The notes beneath the pieces were generated by a model, which saw only the letters and a program-made list of their open reading frames with translations, ran no database searches and was not told the DNA's origin. Both the position numbers and the translations under genes were made by a program. From Alphaproteobacteria bacterium (GTDB taxonomy: Bacteria; Pseudomonadota; Alphaproteobacteria; Micavibrionales; Micavibrionaceae): a stretch of 60,015 bases of DNA. The stretch lies in contig JAGNKE010000004.1 in NCBI GenBank assembly GCA_018000295.1, forward strand, positions 1 through 60,015. The letters are read 5' to 3'. How positions within the stretch are numbered: position 1 is the stretch's first letter; each line of letters opens with the position of its first letter. Below are positions 14,991-24,243 of the stretch, piece by piece.

Positions 14991-16622
14991 TTAACCGCAA
15001 CCGCCGCAGCTTCCACCGCCGCCGCAGCCGCTTTTGACCGCCGAAGACTTTTCATAGAAGTCGCGCTCAAAAATCGTATTTACTCTGTTGTTTTTCGTGC
15101 TTCCGGCCTGTCCGCGGGATTGTTGGGGATGCTCAAAAAGGTCAATCGCGCTGTTGCTGTGCGACGAGCAACCGTTGCCGAACGAAAACCCGCATCCGCC
15201 GCTTTCCCCATACGCATCCAGAGTTTCTTCCCGGTGACCAGTAGGAATCACATAACGGTCTTCGTAATTGGCGATAGCCATGATTTTGTACATGTCCTCT
15301 ACCAGATCCGTGGTCAGACCGACCTCATCAAGGACTCCAGCATCGGGCTTCCCCTCGAACATCTTGCTCCGCATATAATGGCGCATGGCCATCATGCGCT
15401 TAAGTCCCAGGCGGATTGGCGCCTCCTTCCCGCCCGTGAGCATATTCGCCAGATATTTGACCGGAATACGCATATCGTCCAAGTCCGGCATGATGCCATC
15501 GGGCCGTGTAGGAATCTTCCCCTGCGCCGCCGCCGACTGGACCGGAGAGAGGGGCGGAATGTACCAGACCATCGGCAAAGTGCGGTATTCAGGATGAAGC
15601 GGGAAAGCCACTTTCCAGTCAATCGCCATCTTATAAACGGGGGAGTTCTGGGCACCCTCGATCCAGTTATCCGGGATGCCGTCTTTCCTAGCCTGTTCCA
15701 TGACCTTTGGATCGTGCGGATTTAGGAAAATGCTGCACATCGCCTCATAGAGGTCTTCCTCTTTCGCGCAACTGGCAGCCTCTTCGATACGGTCGGCATC
15801 ATAGAGAATGACTCCCAGATAGCGGATCCGCCCGACACAGGTTTCCGAGCAGACCGTAGGATCGCCATTTTCAATGCGCGGGTAGCAGAAGGTGCATTTT
15901 TCCGCCTTTCCCGATTTCCAGTTGTAATAGATTTTTTTATATGGACAGCCCGAGATGCACATCCGCCATCCTCTACACTTGTCCTGATCGACCAGAACGA
16001 TCCCGTCTTCCTCTCGTTTATAGATCGAACCGGAAGGGCAAGAGGCTACGCAGGTCGGGTTAAGGCAATGTTCGCACAGGCGCGGCAGATACATCATGAA
16101 TGTATTCTCGAACTCGCCGTACATCTCCTTTTCGATATCCTTGAAGTTATAGTCCTTCTTGCGGCGCTCAAACTCCGTTCCCAGTATTTCTTCCCAGTTC
16201 GGTCCCCAGTGAATTTTCTCCATCCGCTCTCCCGTCACCAGCGAACGAGGCCGAGCGGTAGGCATGGTTTTCATCTCCGGCGCTTTCTGAAGATGATCGT
16301 AATCGAACGTAAAAGGCTCATAATAATCGTCGATTTCGGGAAGATTGGGATTGCCGAAGATATTGGCTAAAATCCGCCAGCGGCTGCCCTGCTTGGGATG
16401 AATCTTGCCGTTAGCGTGACGAGTCCACCCGCCGTTCCATTTCTTCTGGTTTTCCCATTCCTTGGGATAGCCGATCCCCGGTTTGGTTTCGACGTTATTA
16501 AACCAGACATATTCCATGCCTTCGCGGGACGTCCATACGTTCTTGCAGGTGACCGAACAAGTATGGCAGCCTATACACTTGTCTAGGTTCAGAACCATGC
16601 CAATTTGTGCTCGTATTTTCAT
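14991..16622 (-). CDS. narH: NarH, respiratory nitrate reductase beta (Fe-S) subunit
   Basis: A 543-residue protein with four ferredoxin-type cysteine groups: CIGCHTCSVTC near residue 16, CEHCLNPTCVASC near 184, CRGWRMCISGC near 217 (Trp replacing one Cys, as expected for the [3Fe-4S] site), and CTFC...CSETC near 244-263. It wires NarI haem electrons to NarG. It is about 30 residues longer than E. coli NarH. The extra C-terminus is rich in Ser, Gly and Cys and ends CGGGGSCGGCG, a tail I do not recognise. It overlaps narG by one base. Confidence 0.95.
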   Translation of the reverse strand: MKIRAQIGMVLNLDKCIGCHTCSVTCKNVWTSREGMEYVWFNNVETKPGIGYPKEWENQKKWNGGWTRHANGKIHPKQGSRWRILANIFGNPNLPEIDDYYEPFTFDYDHLQKAPEMKTMPTARPRSLVTGERMEKIHWGPNWEEILGTEFERRKKDYNFKDIEKEMYGEFENTFMMYLPRLCEHCLNPTCVASCPSGSIYKREEDGIVLVDQDKCRGWRMCISGCPYKKIYYNWKSGKAEKCTFCYPRIENGDPTVCSETCVGRIRYLGVILYDADRIEEAASCAKEEDLYEAMCSIFLNPHDPKVMEQARKDGIPDNWIEGAQNSPVYKMAIDWKVAFPLHPEYRTLPMVWYIPPLSPVQSAAAQGKIPTRPDGIMPDLDDMRIPVKYLANMLTGGKEAPIRLGLKRMMAMRHYMRSKMFEGKPDAGVLDEVGLTTDLVEDMYKIMAIANYEDRYVIPTGHREETLDAYGESGGCGFSFGNGCSSHSNSAIDLFEHPQQSRGQAGSTKNNRVNTIFERDFYEKSSAVKSGCGGGGSCGGCG

Positions 16623-19600
16623 TATTCTGCCGCCTCCACTTGTCCTTCTCCGTCCATCCAGTCCACCCGGTCGATCTTGCGGACAATCACAAATTCATCG
16701 CGGTTGGAACCAACAGTGCCGTAATAATTAAACCCATAAGACAACTGGGCGTAGCCGCCGATCATATGTGTTGGCTTGACGGTTGTCCGGGTGACAGAGT
16801 TATGAATTCCACCGCGGGCGTTGGTGATCTTGCTGCCCGGGGTGTTCACGATTTTCTCCTGCGCGTGGTACATCAGCATCATGCCCTCGTTCACGCGCTG
16901 GGAAACAACAGCACGGGCGACAATGGCGCCGTTCGTATTGAAAACCTCCAGCCAGTCATTGTCCCTCACGCCAATTTTCCGTGCATCGACCTCGCTGACC
17001 CACACAATCGGGCCACCCCGCGAAAGGGTAAGCAGATGCAGATTGTCCGAGTAGGTGGAGTGAATGCCCCATTTTTGGTGTGGTGTTATGAAGTTGAGCA
17101 GGATCGTCGGCGATTCCTTGCCGTGCTTGTCCAGCATAGATTGAACAGTGCGCGTATTAATTGGCGGGCGATAGGACACCAGAGCCTCACCGAAATCAAT
17201 CATCCACGGGTGATCCTGATAAAGCTGCTGACGGCCGGTCAAGGTTCTCCAAGGGATAAACTCATGAACATTCGTATATCCGGCGTTATAGCAGACATGT
17301 TCGGACTCAAGGCCGCTCCATGTGGGGGAGCTGATGATCTTGCGTGGCTGCGCCTGTATATCGCGGAAGCGGATTTTTTCCTCCTCCTTGGGCTTGGCCA
17401 GATGCGTATGATCGCGACCGGTAATTTTGCCAAGCGCCGCCCAAGCCTTAACAGCGACTTCGCCGTTTGTTTCCGGGGCAAGGCTAAGAACCGCTTCGCA
17501 GGCATCAATATCGGTTTCGATTTTAACGCGCCCTTGTTTTTCACCGTTGAGTTTTTTTAGGAAATCAACCTCATGCTGCGTATTCCAGCCAATACCTTTT
17601 CCCCCATTGCCCAATTTTTCCATCAGCGGACCAAGGGTCGTAAACCTCTCATAGGTCGCCGGGTAATCGCGCTCCACCACTTTCATGGTTGGTGCCGTTT
17701 TGCCCGGAATAAGTGGGCATTCACCCTTGCGCCACTCCTTAACATCGGGTTGAGAGAGTTCTCCAGCCGTATCGTGCTGTATAGGATTCAGGACAATCTC
17801 TTTTTCTACCCCCAGATGACCAACACAAAGCTCCGAGAATTTTTTGGCAAAACCTTTGTATATTTCCCAATCGGATCTGCTTTGCCAGACCGGATCAATG
17901 GCTTTTGAAAGCGGGTGGATGAAGGGGTGCATATCGGAGGTATTGAGATCGTTCTTCTCATACCAGCTAGCCGTCGGCAGCACTATGTCCGAATACATAC
18001 AGGTTGTGGACATACGGAAATCAAGGGTAACAACGAGATCAAGTTTTCCCTCGGGAGCCTTGTCATGCCATACGACTTCCGATGAACGGCTTTTTCCTTC
18101 CGCTCCAAGATCCTTGCCCTGCACGCCATGCTGCGTACCAAGAAAATATTTTAGGAAATACTCATGTCCCTTCCCGCTGGAGCCTAGAAGGTTGGAGCGC
18201 CAGACAAAGAGGTTTCGCGGCCAGTTTTTTTGATCGTCCGGGTCTTCGACGGACATACGCAAATCACCCTTTCCCAGACGCTCGACAACGTAATCCACGG
18301 CATCGCGCCCTTTGCTTTCAGCCTCTTTTACGAGGCTTATAGAGTTTTCCTCAAGCTGAGGGAAGAAAGGCAGCCAACCCATTCTGGCGGATTTGACGTT
18401 GCAGTCCATCAGCGTCCCGGACCACTGCCCACGATCGGCCAAAGGCGAAAGAATTTCATCCAGTTCCAGAGTTTCATAACGCCACTGATCGGTATGGGCA
18501 TAGAAAAAGGATGTGGAGTTCTGTTGACGCGGCGGACGGCTCCAGTCCAGCGCGAAGGCTAAAGGCGCCCAGCCCGTTTGGGGGCGCAGTTTTTCCTGAC
18601 CCACATAGTGCGACCAACCGCCTCCGGATTGGCCGACACAGCCACAGAAGACCAGCATATTGATGCAGGCTCGGTAATTCATATCCATGTGATACCAATG
18701 GTTCATCGCTGCACCGATGATGATCATCGACTTGCCCTTGGTGATGTGTGCGTTCTGGGCAAAGGCCCGGGCGACATGAATCACCTTTTCGGCCGGAACG
18801 CCCGTAATGCTCTCCTGCCATTTAGGGGTATAGGGGATGTTATCTTCATAGCTTGCGGCAACGTGATCGCCGCCCAGACCTTTGCGCTCAATACCGTATT
18901 GCGCACAAAGAAGATCGAAGACGCAGGCAACGGCCACTTTCTGCCCGTTCAGGTCAAGGACGCGCACGGGAACATTGCGCCCCAGGACATCATCGTTGGC
19001 ATTGGGCTCGAAATATCCTGTCTCATGTGTCTGTCCGCCAAAATAAGGGAACCCCACTTTGACGATATCATCATGCGCCCCTAAAAGAGTTTTGCGAGGG
19101 CGAATGGTTTTTCCTGTTCTCGAGTCTGCGGGGGAGATATTCCATTTCCCTTCCTCTCCCCAACGGAAGCCGATCGATCCCGTAGGCACGGTAATCTGAT
19201 CCGTTTCCTCATCAAAGCAAACGGTTTTCCACTCGGGATTGTTTTTCTCGTTCAAATCACCCTTGAAATCGGATGCTCGTACCATACGCCCTGGCACAAA
19301 AAGGCCATCCCGCTGCTCAAGCTTGACCAAAAAGGGCATATCCGAGTAGGCACGGCAGTAATCATCGAAATATTCCGAAGGATTTTCGAGATGAAACTCC
19401 TTGAGAATGACATGCCCCATCGCCATGCCGAGTGCAGCGTCAGTGCCCTGACGAGGGTTCAACCAGATATCGCCAAACTTGGAGGCTTCGGAGTAGTCAG
19501 GCGTAATAGTGACGACCTGGGTTCCCTTATATCGGGCTTCGGTCATGAAGTGAGCATCGGGCGTCCGCGTCTGCGGCACATTTGATCCCCACATGATGAT

Positions 19601-20350
19601 AAAGCCCGAATTATACCAGTCAGCGCTTTCGGGAACATCCGTCTGCTCGCCCCATGTTTGCGGACTGGAGGGCGGAAGATCACAATACCAGTCATAAAAA
19701 CTCATGCAAACCCCGCCGAGAAGAGACAGGTAGCGCGAACCGGCAGCGTAGGAAATCATCGACATGGCAGGTATTGGAGAAAAACCAATGACACGGTCAG
19801 GTCCGTACTCCTTTATGGTGTAGATATTCGCAGCCGCAATGATCTCATTGACCTCATCCCACCCGGCCCGGACAAAACCGCCAAGTCCGCGAACCTGCTG
19901 ATAGGATTTTCTCTGGGCCGTATCCGCCTGGATCGCCGCCCAGGCCTTAACAGGGTCGCCGCCGGATTTTTGTTTGGCGCTCCGCCAGAGTTCGAGTAAC
20001 CGTTTGCGGACCATGGGATATTTCAGGCGGTTAGCCGAGTAGATGTACCAGCTGTAGCTCGCGCCGCGTGAGCATCCGCGGGGCTCATGATTAGGCAGGT
20101 CGGGGCGGGTGCGGGGGTAATCGGTTTGCTGCGTCTCCCATGTAATCAGGCCATTCTTGACGTAGATTTTCCAGGAGCACGACCCTGTGCAGTTGACGCC
20201 GTGCGTGGAGCGGACCACCTTGTCGTGCGCCCAGCGGTCCCGGTAGGCTTTTTCCCATCCCCGGTTCTCATCGGTGGTAATCCCGTGGCCGTTTGAAAAA
20301 GGCTCGCGTTTCTGGGAAAAGTAAGTAATCCGGTCGATGAAATAGCTCAT
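16622..20350 (-). CDS. narG: NarG, respiratory nitrate reductase alpha (molybdenum) subunit
   Basis: A 1242-residue catalytic subunit that reduces nitrate to nitrite on the cytoplasmic side. The FS0 cluster ligands H50, C54, C58 and C93 are all present (HGVNCTGSC, RGCSRGASYSW). D224 in YDWYCDLPPSSPQTWGEQTD aligns with the Mo-ligating Asp222 of E. coli. There is no Tat signal, as usual for membrane-bound Nar. AGGAG lies eight bases before ATG 20350. It heads narGH-small ORF-narJI-PPIase behind an FNR box at 20401-20414. Confidence 0.97.
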   Translation of the reverse strand: MSYFIDRITYFSQKREPFSNGHGITTDENRGWEKAYRDRWAHDKVVRSTHGVNCTGSCSWKIYVKNGLITWETQQTDYPRTRPDLPNHEPRGCSRGASYSWYIYSANRLKYPMVRKRLLELWRSAKQKSGGDPVKAWAAIQADTAQRKSYQQVRGLGGFVRAGWDEVNEIIAAANIYTIKEYGPDRVIGFSPIPAMSMISYAAGSRYLSLLGGVCMSFYDWYCDLPPSSPQTWGEQTDVPESADWYNSGFIIMWGSNVPQTRTPDAHFMTEARYKGTQVVTITPDYSEASKFGDIWLNPRQGTDAALGMAMGHVILKEFHLENPSEYFDDYCRAYSDMPFLVKLEQRDGLFVPGRMVRASDFKGDLNEKNNPEWKTVCFDEETDQITVPTGSIGFRWGEEGKWNISPADSRTGKTIRPRKTLLGAHDDIVKVGFPYFGGQTHETGYFEPNANDDVLGRNVPVRVLDLNGQKVAVACVFDLLCAQYGIERKGLGGDHVAASYEDNIPYTPKWQESITGVPAEKVIHVARAFAQNAHITKGKSMIIIGAAMNHWYHMDMNYRACINMLVFCGCVGQSGGGWSHYVGQEKLRPQTGWAPLAFALDWSRPPRQQNSTSFFYAHTDQWRYETLELDEILSPLADRGQWSGTLMDCNVKSARMGWLPFFPQLEENSISLVKEAESKGRDAVDYVVERLGKGDLRMSVEDPDDQKNWPRNLFVWRSNLLGSSGKGHEYFLKYFLGTQHGVQGKDLGAEGKSRSSEVVWHDKAPEGKLDLVVTLDFRMSTTCMYSDIVLPTASWYEKNDLNTSDMHPFIHPLSKAIDPVWQSRSDWEIYKGFAKKFSELCVGHLGVEKEIVLNPIQHDTAGELSQPDVKEWRKGECPLIPGKTAPTMKVVERDYPATYERFTTLGPLMEKLGNGGKGIGWNTQHEVDFLKKLNGEKQGRVKIETDIDACEAVLSLAPETNGEVAVKAWAALGKITGRDHTHLAKPKEEEKIRFRDIQAQPRKIISSPTWSGLESEHVCYNAGYTNVHEFIPWRTLTGRQQLYQDHPWMIDFGEALVSYRPPINTRTVQSMLDKHGKESPTILLNFITPHQKWGIHSTYSDNLHLLTLSRGGPIVWVSEVDARKIGVRDNDWLEVFNTNGAIVARAVVSQRVNEGMMLMYHAQEKIVNTPGSKITNARGGIHNSVTRTTVKPTHMIGGYAQLSYGFNYYGTVGSNRDEFVIVRKIDRVDWMDGEGQVEAAE

Positions 20351-20400
20351 GCTCTAAACTCCTGATGGCCGCATTGTGTCCATATCCGCAAAACCTCCCC

Positions 20401-20414
20401 TTGATCTGAATCAA
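20401..20414 (-). promoter_or_regulatory. FNR/Anr box for the nar operon
   Basis: A perfect TTGATCTGAATCAA dyad, extended by flanking CCCC/GGGG complements. The predicted start is about 20366, with -10 CACAAT (rc of 20373-20378), giving a leader of about 16 bases to narG. It lies just after the narK2 stop, so narGHJI can be transcribed apart from narK1K2. Confidence 0.88.
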
Positions 20415-20428
20415 GGGGAGAAGAATAG

Positions 20429-22036
20429 TTACGGATTTTTGTATTTCGCCCCGGGTCTGAGATACGCCGCCCAGTTCAGAACGAGGCAAAGCATATAAAA
20501 TCCTGCAAAACCATAGAGCGCCAGTTCGGGGGTTCCTTGCTCGATCTGCTCTCCGAAAACGATCGGGATGATGAAGGCGCCGTAAGCGGCCACCGCCGAC
20601 GTCCAGCCCAGTACCGGGCCAGCCTGCTGCCGGTCAAAGACTACAGCGACGGTGCGGAAAGTCGATCCGTTGCCGATGCCTGCCGCCAGAAACAGGGTCA
20701 TGAAGGTTAGAAAGAAGGGCATGAAAAAGACTTCCGGTGTCGCGGAAGCATAGGCGGCCTGCATATAGTGCGCCGCGCCGAGAGCGCCTGCGACCATAAC
20801 GACAGAGCATATCTGTGTGACCAGTGCCCCTCCCATTTTGTCAGACAGCAAGCCGCCGATAGGACGGATCACCGCTCCGATAAACGGCCCGATCCATGCG
20901 TAGGTGAGCGCACTGGGGGCATTCGGATTCGCCAGCGTATGCGTCAGGACGCCATCCGGCCCCGCAACGTGCTGAAATCCAAAAATAACCTTGATCGAGA
21001 GAGGCAAGGCAGCCGAATAGCCGATGAACGATCCGAACGTCATGGTGTAAATAATCGTCATGATCCAGGTATGCGGATGGCTGAAGATTTTATACTGGGC
21101 ACGCACACGCTGGCTGAGTCCGGGCAGGACAGCCAGTATTCCAACCGTGGCCGCGATGACAGCGGGAAGCACGATCCATTTGCTGACATCCAGACCGGAG
21201 CCGTTTGCGCTTTCAGGGAGGATCAGCCAAAGCCCGACGACGGAAGTGAGCAAACCGACGGCCAGCATAACTGCAATCTTAATAAAGGAAGACAAGGGGT
21301 TGCCAATTTGCGGAGAAACGTGTTCGGCCCGCACGTTGCTTAGCATCATCCAGGACAGGATAGTCAGGGGAACAAGGATGGCCGCCCAGATGTAACCCGA
21401 GTTGGCGATCCAGGTAGCAGAGCCGGCCGGGATTTTTCCTATCAATGTGCCGGAATCGCTGGTCAGGATCATCGGGTCGCCGCCAAAGAGCCCGAAAGTC
21501 ATCACAAACGGAATAAGAATTTGCGTGGCCGTGACCCCGAAATTACCTAAACCGGCATTGAGCCCGAGGGAAAGCCCCTGCATTCTTTTCGGGAAGAAAA
21601 AATTGATGTTCGACATTGAGGAGGCAAAATTGCCGCCTCCGAAACCGCAAAGCAGGGCAAGAAGTTGAAAGACCCAGAGCGGCGTGTTGACATCTTGCAG
21701 CGCGATACCTGTTCCAACCGCCGGAGCGATCAAAAGCAGGGTGGTAAAGAAGATCGTATTCCGCCCGCCCGCCAGCCGGATGAAAAAGGATGAAGGAATA
21801 CGTAAAGTCGCGCCAGAAAGTCCGGCGATGGAGTTCAGGGTGAACAGGTCGGTCTTGCTGAACGGAAAGCCCAGATTAAGCATCTGCACGGTGATGACGC
21901 TCCAGTAAATCCAGACGGCGAAGCCGCAAAGTAGACACGGAATGGAAATCCATAACGTTCTCCACGCGATGCTTTTCCCTTCCGCTTCCCAGAACGCCTC
22001 GTTCTCGGGATCCCATATCTGAAGATCTTTAGCCAT
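20429..22036 (-). CDS. narK2: NarK2-type nitrate/nitrite transporter (MFS)
   Basis: A 535-residue major facilitator protein with about twelve to fourteen membrane segments and a soluble N-terminus (MAKDLQIWDPENEAFWEAEG). FGGGNFASSMSNINFFFP and GLNAGLGNFGVTATQILIP carry the Gly-rich nitrate-signature loops. This longer subtype is usually the nitrate/nitrite exchanger, paired with a shorter NarK1. It lies 12 bases after narK1 and ends before the narG promoter. The assignment of direction (antiport) comes from the family, not from this sequence. Confidence 0.9.
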   Translation of the reverse strand: MAKDLQIWDPENEAFWEAEGKSIAWRTLWISIPCLLCGFAVWIYWSVITVQMLNLGFPFSKTDLFTLNSIAGLSGATLRIPSSFFIRLAGGRNTIFFTTLLLIAPAVGTGIALQDVNTPLWVFQLLALLCGFGGGNFASSMSNINFFFPKRMQGLSLGLNAGLGNFGVTATQILIPFVMTFGLFGGDPMILTSDSGTLIGKIPAGSATWIANSGYIWAAILVPLTILSWMMLSNVRAEHVSPQIGNPLSSFIKIAVMLAVGLLTSVVGLWLILPESANGSGLDVSKWIVLPAVIAATVGILAVLPGLSQRVRAQYKIFSHPHTWIMTIIYTMTFGSFIGYSAALPLSIKVIFGFQHVAGPDGVLTHTLANPNAPSALTYAWIGPFIGAVIRPIGGLLSDKMGGALVTQICSVVMVAGALGAAHYMQAAYASATPEVFFMPFFLTFMTLFLAAGIGNGSTFRTVAVVFDRQQAGPVLGWTSAVAAYGAFIIPIVFGEQIEQGTPELALYGFAGFYMLCLVLNWAAYLRPGAKYKNP

Positions 22037-22048
22037 GACTGTCTCTCC

Positions 22049-23341
22049 TTAAGGTGTGTTGTTATGGGGAGCATCCCCAAGTTCAGGCAGGTATTTTGAC
22101 TTTTGGAGGTTGCGCTCCATCAGGATGATTGTGATATGCATCCAGACCAGTGCCACCGCGACAAGGGCGAACATCAGCATGAAACAACTGGTCCATATAT
22201 TCAGGACATCGTTCATGAAGCCAAAGCATATGGGAAGAAAAAAGCCGCCCAGCCCACCGATCAGTCCGACGATTCCGGCCACTGAACCGACATCGTTCGG
22301 ATAATAAACCGGAATATGCTTGTAGATCGCGGCCTTGCCGAGCGACATAAAAAAGCCAAGGACAAAAACGATAGCAGTAAAGGGGATAAACCCCCACCCG
22401 AAACTGAAAGCGATATCGCCCTTGATCCCATGAACGACGTAATCGGTCTGCGGATAGGACAGAAGGAAGCAGCAGCCGGCACAGACGAAGAATGTCCAGT
22501 ACATGACCATCCGTGCGCCGTATTTATCGGACAAGTATCCGCCGACGGCCCGAAAAAGAGATCCCGCTACGGAAAACAGGGCAGCCAGTACGCCTGCGGT
22601 CTTGATGTCCATACCGTACACACCCACGTAGTAGCGCGGAAGCCACAGAGCCAGGGCGACAAAGCCTCCGAAAACGAAAAAGTAATAGAGGGAAAAGCGC
22701 CAGACCTGCAGCTTCTTAAGAGGCTTAAGTGACTCCCACATTGATTTAGGCGCCGTCTTGGAGGCCTTTTGTGCCTGAATTTGGGGCTCGTCTTTGGTCA
22801 TGATCCAGAACAAAACGGCCATGACCACTAGCGAGACCGCCCAGATCTGCGCCACAGTATGCCAGCCGTACGAAACCATCACGAACGGGGCCAGGAACTT
22901 GGTGACGGCGGCCCCGATATTGCCCATGCCGTAAACACCTAAAGCTGTTCCCTGATGAGCCTTGTCGTACCACTTTGAAAGGTAAGCAATGCCGACAACG
23001 AAACTTCCGCCCGATAAACCCACGCCTAGAGCCGTGAGCAGGAGCATTTCGTAAGTATCGGCATATATCAGGCACCAAGTGAAGAAAGCAGAGGAAAGCA
23101 TCACGGCCATGAAGATCGGGCGACCGCCATATTGGTCCGCCCAGATTCCTAAAAATAATCTTACAAGCGAGCCGGTAAGAATGGGCGTACCGATGAGCAG
23201 GCTGAATTGTGTATCGTTCAGCCCCAAATCTTCCTTGATTTGGACCCCGATAATGGCAAAGATCGTCCAGACGGCGAAACAGATCGTAAAAGCAAGGGTC
23301 GTAAGAGAGAGCGCAAAGTTCTGGTCTGTTTTTAAGCTCAT
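22049..23341 (-). CDS. narK1: NarK1-type nitrate transporter (MFS)
   Basis: A 430-residue major facilitator protein with about twelve membrane segments. The segments GLSGGSFVVGIAYLSKWYDK and GTALGVYGMGNIGAAVTKFL match NarK1/NasA-type transporters, which bring nitrate in with protons. GGAGG lies six bases before ATG 23341. The FNR box at 23448-23461 has a good minus-strand -10 (TATTAC) that would start a 72-base leader. The narK1-narK2 pair next to narGHJI is the arrangement seen in Paracoccus and Pseudomonas (where the pair can be fused). Confidence 0.9.
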   Translation of the reverse strand: MSLKTDQNFALSLTTLAFTICFAVWTIFAIIGVQIKEDLGLNDTQFSLLIGTPILTGSLVRLFLGIWADQYGGRPIFMAVMLSSAFFTWCLIYADTYEMLLLTALGVGLSGGSFVVGIAYLSKWYDKAHQGTALGVYGMGNIGAAVTKFLAPFVMVSYGWHTVAQIWAVSLVVMAVLFWIMTKDEPQIQAQKASKTAPKSMWESLKPLKKLQVWRFSLYYFFVFGGFVALALWLPRYYVGVYGMDIKTAGVLAALFSVAGSLFRAVGGYLSDKYGARMVMYWTFFVCAGCCFLLSYPQTDYVVHGIKGDIAFSFGWGFIPFTAIVFVLGFFMSLGKAAIYKHIPVYYPNDVGSVAGIVGLIGGLGGFFLPICFGFMNDVLNIWTSCFMLMFALVAVALVWMHITIILMERNLQKSKYLPELGDAPHNNTP

Positions 23342-23447
23342 AGGTGGCCTCCGCCAACATATTAAAATAGCGTCATTTTTTTAAGGGAATGGTGCTTCTC
23401 TTCCCTCAAATTTGCGCGTAATATTGCACCCGCTAAGGAAGGCGGAC

Positions 23448-23461
23448 TTGATTCAGATCAA
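23448..23461. promoter_or_regulatory. FNR box between narK1 and the second Crp/Fnr gene
   Basis: A perfect TTGATTCAGATCAA dyad. To the left, the -10 TATTAC (rc of 23419-23424) is at the right distance for narK1. To the right, the predicted start falls at about 23496, on the regulator start codon, and no -10 is seen. The box more likely activates narK1 and may autoregulate the regulator. Confidence 0.85.
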
Positions 23462-23496
23462 GCGCAAGCAAATAGAGAACAGCGAAAAGAAAAGAC

Positions 23497-24243
23497 ATGA
23501 TAACCCTTCCCAAGGATTTACCGGGTGCTAGAAAACCTCAGATTTTCGACGGGTTGCAGGAGGACAGCCTCCAGAAGATTTTATCCCATTCCGTTATTCA
23601 GGATCATGACCCCACTCACCTACTTGTGCAGCAAGGAGACAAGCCTCAAGGCCTGTATCTCGTCCTGGAGGGAACGCTTAAAACCCTACGGCTCAACGAA
23701 GACGGCCACGAAGCAACGATACGTATGCTGGAGCCGGGGGATACCTGCATGGAGGCTGTTCTCTTTATGGGCGGCCCATCGCCGATATCCGTTCAGTCCA
23801 TAACAAAATCAAAACTGCTGATGATTCCAGAGCGTACAGTAAAAAAGCAGGTTCTTGAGGATTCGCATTTTGCCGTCAACATCCTGAAGATTGTGACCCA
23901 TCACTACAAAAACGCTATGCACCAGATCGACGCCATGAATATCAAGACCCCCCTTCAGCGAGTGGGCTATTATTTTCTGACAAAGCATTTGGAGGCCGGT
24001 CATGACAATTTGGAGTTTTGCCTGCCTTTCAGAAAACAAACGATTGCCAATTATCTGGGAATGACTCCCGAGACTTTTTCCCGGACGCTCAAGCAGATGA
24101 AAGGGATGGGGATTGAGGTTGAAGACGATAGCATCCGCATGAAGGACGCTTTTGCCCTCTGCCATTTTTGCGATGCCGATACGGCCTCCCTGTGCCAAAG
24201 GCACAACAAGGAAGAGTGCAAGGAGTGCCCTCTTAATCACTAA
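23497..24243 (+). CDS. Crp/Fnr-family regulator with C-terminal cysteine array
   Basis: A 248-residue protein. Residues 15-135 form a cyclic-nucleotide-type beta roll (QGLYLVLEGTLKTLRLNEDG). Residues 150-220 form a winged helix with recognition segment IANYLGMTPETFSRTLKQM, the E-x2-SR pattern of FNR-like proteins. The last 27 residues hold five cysteines spaced CX2CX7CX7CX2C (C222, C225, C233, C241, C244), while the N-terminus lacks the FNR cluster. This suggests metal or Fe-S sensing at the C-terminus, which is inference. No good Shine-Dalgarno precedes ATG 23497. The stop overlaps moeA, on the other strand, by four bases. Confidence 0.85.
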   Translation: MITLPKDLPGARKPQIFDGLQEDSLQKILSHSVIQDHDPTHLLVQQGDKPQGLYLVLEGTLKTLRLNEDGHEATIRMLEPGDTCMEAVLFMGGPSPISVQSITKSKLLMIPERTVKKQVLEDSHFAVNILKIVTHHYKNAMHQIDAMNIKTPLQRVGYYFLTKHLEAGHDNLEFCLPFRKQTIANYLGMTPETFSRTLKQMKGMGIEVEDDSIRMKDAFALCHFCDADTASLCQRHNKEECKECPLNH

